Assembly (NCBI RefSeq): GCF_007989825.1
Contig: NZ_BJUA01000018.1
Span: forward strand, 1-59,458
Reading direction: 5' to 3'
DNA: 59,458 nt
Origin: Cellulomonas persica
Lineage (GTDB): Bacteria; Actinomycetota; Actinomycetes; Actinomycetales; Cellulomonadaceae
Shown here: one piece after another, positions 57,685-59,458 of the stretch
Layout of the letters: every line of letters begins with the position of its first letter
Numbering within the stretch: the first letter of the stretch is position 1
Notes under the pieces: model-generated
Told to the model about the DNA's origin: nothing
The model's input: the letters and a program-made list of their open reading frames with translations, nothing else
Databases searched by the model: none
Program-made: the position numbers and the translations under genes

Positions 57685-58947
57685 GTGACGCACATCCTCG
57701 ACGAGCTCGCCTGGCGCGGGCTCATCGCCAGCACGACCGACGCCGACGCCCTGCGCGACGCGCTCTCGGCGGGTCCCGTGACCCTGTACTGCGGCTTCGA
57801 CCCGACCGCACCGAGCCTGCACATCGGCAACCTCGTGCAGATCCTCACCGTCCGCCGGCTGCAGGACGCGGGCCACCGGCCGATCGCGCTCGTCGGCGGC
57901 GCCACGGGCCTGATCGGCGACCCGAAGATGACGGGGGAGCGCACGCTCAACTCCCGCGACGTCGTCGCCGGCTGGGTCGAGCGCATCCGCGCCCAGATCG
58001 CCCCGCTCCTGCGGTTCGACGGTGAGAACGCCGCGACCATGGTCAACAACCTCGACTGGACCGCGCCGCTGTCCGCGATCGACTTCCTGCGCGACGTCGG
58101 CCAGCACTTCCGCCTCGGCACGATGATCGCCAAGGACACCGTCGCGCGGCGTCTCGCGAGCGACCAGGGCATCTCGTTCACGGAGTTCAGCTACCAGGTG
58201 CTCCAGGGCATGGACTACCTCGAGCTGTTCCGCCGGCACGGCGTGACGCTGCAGACGGGCGGCTCGGACCAGTGGGGCAACCTGCTGTCGGGCGTCGAGC
58301 TCATCCGCAAGGTCGAGGGCACGGCCGTTCACGCCCTCACGACGCCGCTCGTCACCAAGGCCGACGGCACCAAGTTCGGCAAGACCGAGTCCGGCACCGT
58401 GTGGCTCGACCCGCACATGACCACGCCGTACGCCTTCTACCAGTTCTGGCTCAACGCGGACGACGCGGACGTGGTCGGGTACCTCAAGGTCTTCACGTTC
58501 CGCACGCGCGAGCAGATCGACGAGCTCGCGCAGGCGGTGGCGTCGCGGCCCGCGGCGCGGGAGGCGCAGCGGGCGCTCGCGTACGACGTGACCGCGCTCG
58601 TGCACGGGACGGCGGCGGCCGACGCCGTGGTCGCCGCGTCGCAGGCGCTGTTCGGCCGCGGGTCGCTGGGCGAGCTCGACGAGGCGACGCTCGGCGCGGC
58701 GGTCGCCGAGCTGCCCACCGCGCCCGGTGCGGCCGGGGACCTCGTGGTCGACCTGCTCGCCGCGACCGGTGTCGTCAAGAGCAAGTCGGAGGCGCGGCGC
58801 GCGATCGCCGAGGGCGGGGCGTCGATCAACAACGTCCGCGTACCCGACGAGAACGCGACCCTGGCCCCCGAGGACCTGCTCCACGGACGGTGGGCGGTCC
58901 TGCGTCGGGGCAAGCGCACCCTGGCGGTCGTCGACACCCAGCACTGA
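57685..58947 (+). CDS. tyrS: Tyrosine--tRNA ligase
   Basis: Class I synthetase. The HIGH-type motif is HIGN in [12 protein letters not shown] near 47, [10 protein letters not shown] follows, TGGSDQWGN binds tyrosine, and the KMSKS-type loop is KFGKT near 234. A C-terminal S4 domain is at about 355-418 ([19 protein letters not shown]). GTG at 57685 follows GGAGA at seven bases; an ATG 42 bases upstream gives a non-conserved extension. 420 residues. Confidence 0.98.
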   Translation: MTHILDELAWRGLIASTTDADALRDALSAGPVTLYCGFDPTAPSLHIGNLVQILTVRRLQDAGHRPIALVGGATGLIGDPKMTGERTLNSRDVVAGWVERIRAQIAPLLRFDGENAATMVNNLDWTAPLSAIDFLRDVGQHFRLGTMIAKDTVARRLASDQGISFTEFSYQVLQGMDYLELFRRHGVTLQTGGSDQWGNLLSGVELIRKVEGTAVHALTTPLVTKADGTKFGKTESGTVWLDPHMTTPYAFYQFWLNADDADVVGYLKVFTFRTREQIDELAQAVASRPAAREAQRALAYDVTALVHGTAAADAVVAASQALFGRGSLGELDEATLGAAVAELPTAPGAAGDLVVDLLAATGVVKSKSEARRAIAEGGASINNVRVPDENATLAPEDLLHGRWAVLRRGKRTLAVVDTQH

Positions 58948-58991
58948 GCGCGGGGCGGCCCGAACGGGGCCGCCGGCGTACGCACGATCCC

Positions 58992-59032
58992 CGGCCGTGC
59001 CGCCGCTCCACCTCGGAGCAGCGGCACGGCCG
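58992..59032 (+). terminator. Strong terminator after tyrS
   Basis: An 18-bp stem with one mismatch (CGGCCGTGCCGCCGCTCC / GGAGCAGCGGCACGGCCG) and loop ACCTC, 45 bp past the stop. Apart from this the 511 bp after tyrS holds no convincing coding frame. Confidence 0.88.
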
Positions 59033-59155
59033 TCGTCGTCGACGGCACCGCTCGGGTCGGGGCCGTGCCTGGACCCGGATCGACGCCGTGTGGCGACATC
59101 CACGCAGGTCAGAGGCGGTGCGCAGGCGGGTGAGCGGCGTCACGCCCCTCTCGAT

Positions 59156-59185
59156 TTGGCGATCCGAGCGGGTCCTGCGTAATGT
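59156..59185 (+). promoter_or_regulatory. Upstream promoter of a probable rRNA operon
   Basis: TTGGCG (59156-59161), 18 bases, TAATGT (59180-59185). The TAATGT hexamer is the most AT-rich -10 in the window, in an AT-richer patch typical of rrn P1 promoters. Confidence 0.5.
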
Positions 59186-59191
59186 TCTCGA

Positions 59192-59458
59192 TGTCGCCCG
59201 GCAGGGAGGAACGGACACGGAGCCGGATCCGCAAGGATCCAGGCGGTGGACGGTCCCGCAGGCGGCCACCCCCGATCAGATCGCAGGCGCTTCGTGCGCC
59301 CCGGACTCGGTCGGGCGCCCAGGATCCTGGACGCGGAGCAGCCCGCAAGGGTGGTTCCGAACGGCCGGGAGATCGGGTACAGTAGGCAGGCCCCAAGCGC
59401 CGAGGCGCACGGGGAAGACAAACAAGCCTCTCGCTCAGGATCGCAAGATCCTGGGGGG
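59192..59458 (+). other. Probable rrn leader, running off the window
   Basis: Non-coding stretch with three self-complementary GGATCC-type elements: GGATCC-GCAA-GGATCC (59225-59240), the palindrome CCAGGATCCTGG (59319-59330) and CAGGATC-GCAA-GATCCTG (59436-59453). Two of them have GCAA tetraloops. Stable hairpins ahead of a 16S gene would fit rRNA processing or antitermination, but no 16S sequence is visible, so the rRNA call is inference. Confidence 0.45.
59355..59383 (+). promoter_or_regulatory. Downstream promoter of a probable rRNA operon
   Basis: TTCCGA (59355-59360), 17 bases, TACAGT (59378-59383), predicting a start near 59390. Tandem promoters with a non-coding leader fit an rrn locus. 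Confidence 0.5.

Noticed and set aside
59109..59421. Short minus-strand and plus-strand frames after tyrS as small proteins
   Set aside because: No ribosome sites, Arg/Pro/Ser-rich shadow composition, and the region looks like tandem promoters plus a leader.

Overview
The window is a very GC-rich, gene-dense chromosomal segment from an actinobacterium. The best guess is the order Micrococcales, near Cellulomonas and relatives. The evidence is the third-codon-position GC bias, the many GTG starts, Wag31-type DivIVA, PriA in place of HisA, SepF/YggT/DivIVA after ftsZ, and frequent leaderless-type starts. The genus is an inference. I see no insertion sequence, prophage, CRISPR array, tRNA gene or plasmid function, and no abrupt compositional island. 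This is core genome.

Layout: (1) 1-6.9 kb, the end of the division and cell-wall cluster: murC, ftsQ, ftsZ, pgeF, sepF, yggT, divIVA. yggS, often found between pgeF and sepF, is absent. (2) 6.9-12.6 kb: a DksA/TraR zinc-finger protein, lspA, rluD-type pseudouridine synthase, and dnaE. (3) 12.6-13.9 kb: a small S4 protein and an ArsR-SRPBCC pair. (4) 14.0-20.2 kb: histidine genes hisD, hisC, hisB, an uncharacterised acidic-repeat protein, hisH, priA, then an SseB-like gene. hisF is not here. (5) 20.2-26.5 kb: mostly minus-strand GerW-like protein, a protease lipoprotein coupled to a membrane coiled-coil protein, a divergent MFS transporter, a DUF1844 protein, and a Fur-family regulator upstream of a catalase. 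(6) 26.6-34.4 kb: translation genes infC (ATC start, leader with an attenuator-like hairpin), rpmI, rplT, a SpoU methyltransferase, thpR, pheS, pheT. (7) 34.5-39.9 kb: a 1789-residue secreted nuclease/5'-nucleotidase. (8) 40-43.3 kb: a TPP riboswitch and thiM, thiE, thiD-tenA. (9) 43.3-47.2 kb, minus strand: TrpB2-like enzyme, GNAT, FrnE-like DsbA, quinone oxidoreductase. (10) 47.3-57.6 kb: the complete arginine cluster argCJBDFR, argG, argH, then a P-loop kinase and a 3-methyladenine glycosylase. (11) 57.7 kb to end: tyrS, a strong terminator, and what looks like the tandem promoters and leader of an rRNA operon whose 16S gene would start beyond the window.

Many neighbouring genes overlap by four bases (GTGA or ATGA), which implies translational coupling. 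At least ten genes have a -10-like hexamer exactly 6-7 nt before the start codon, the geometry of leaderless mRNA. The most unusual items are this leaderless signature, a candidate leader peptide before pheS, the long repeat-built tail on IF-3, the multidomain extracellular nuclease, the palindrome in the ftsZ leader, the 28-bp tandem repeat between fur and catalase, and the uncharacterised protein in the his operon. I found no clear new defence or mobile system.
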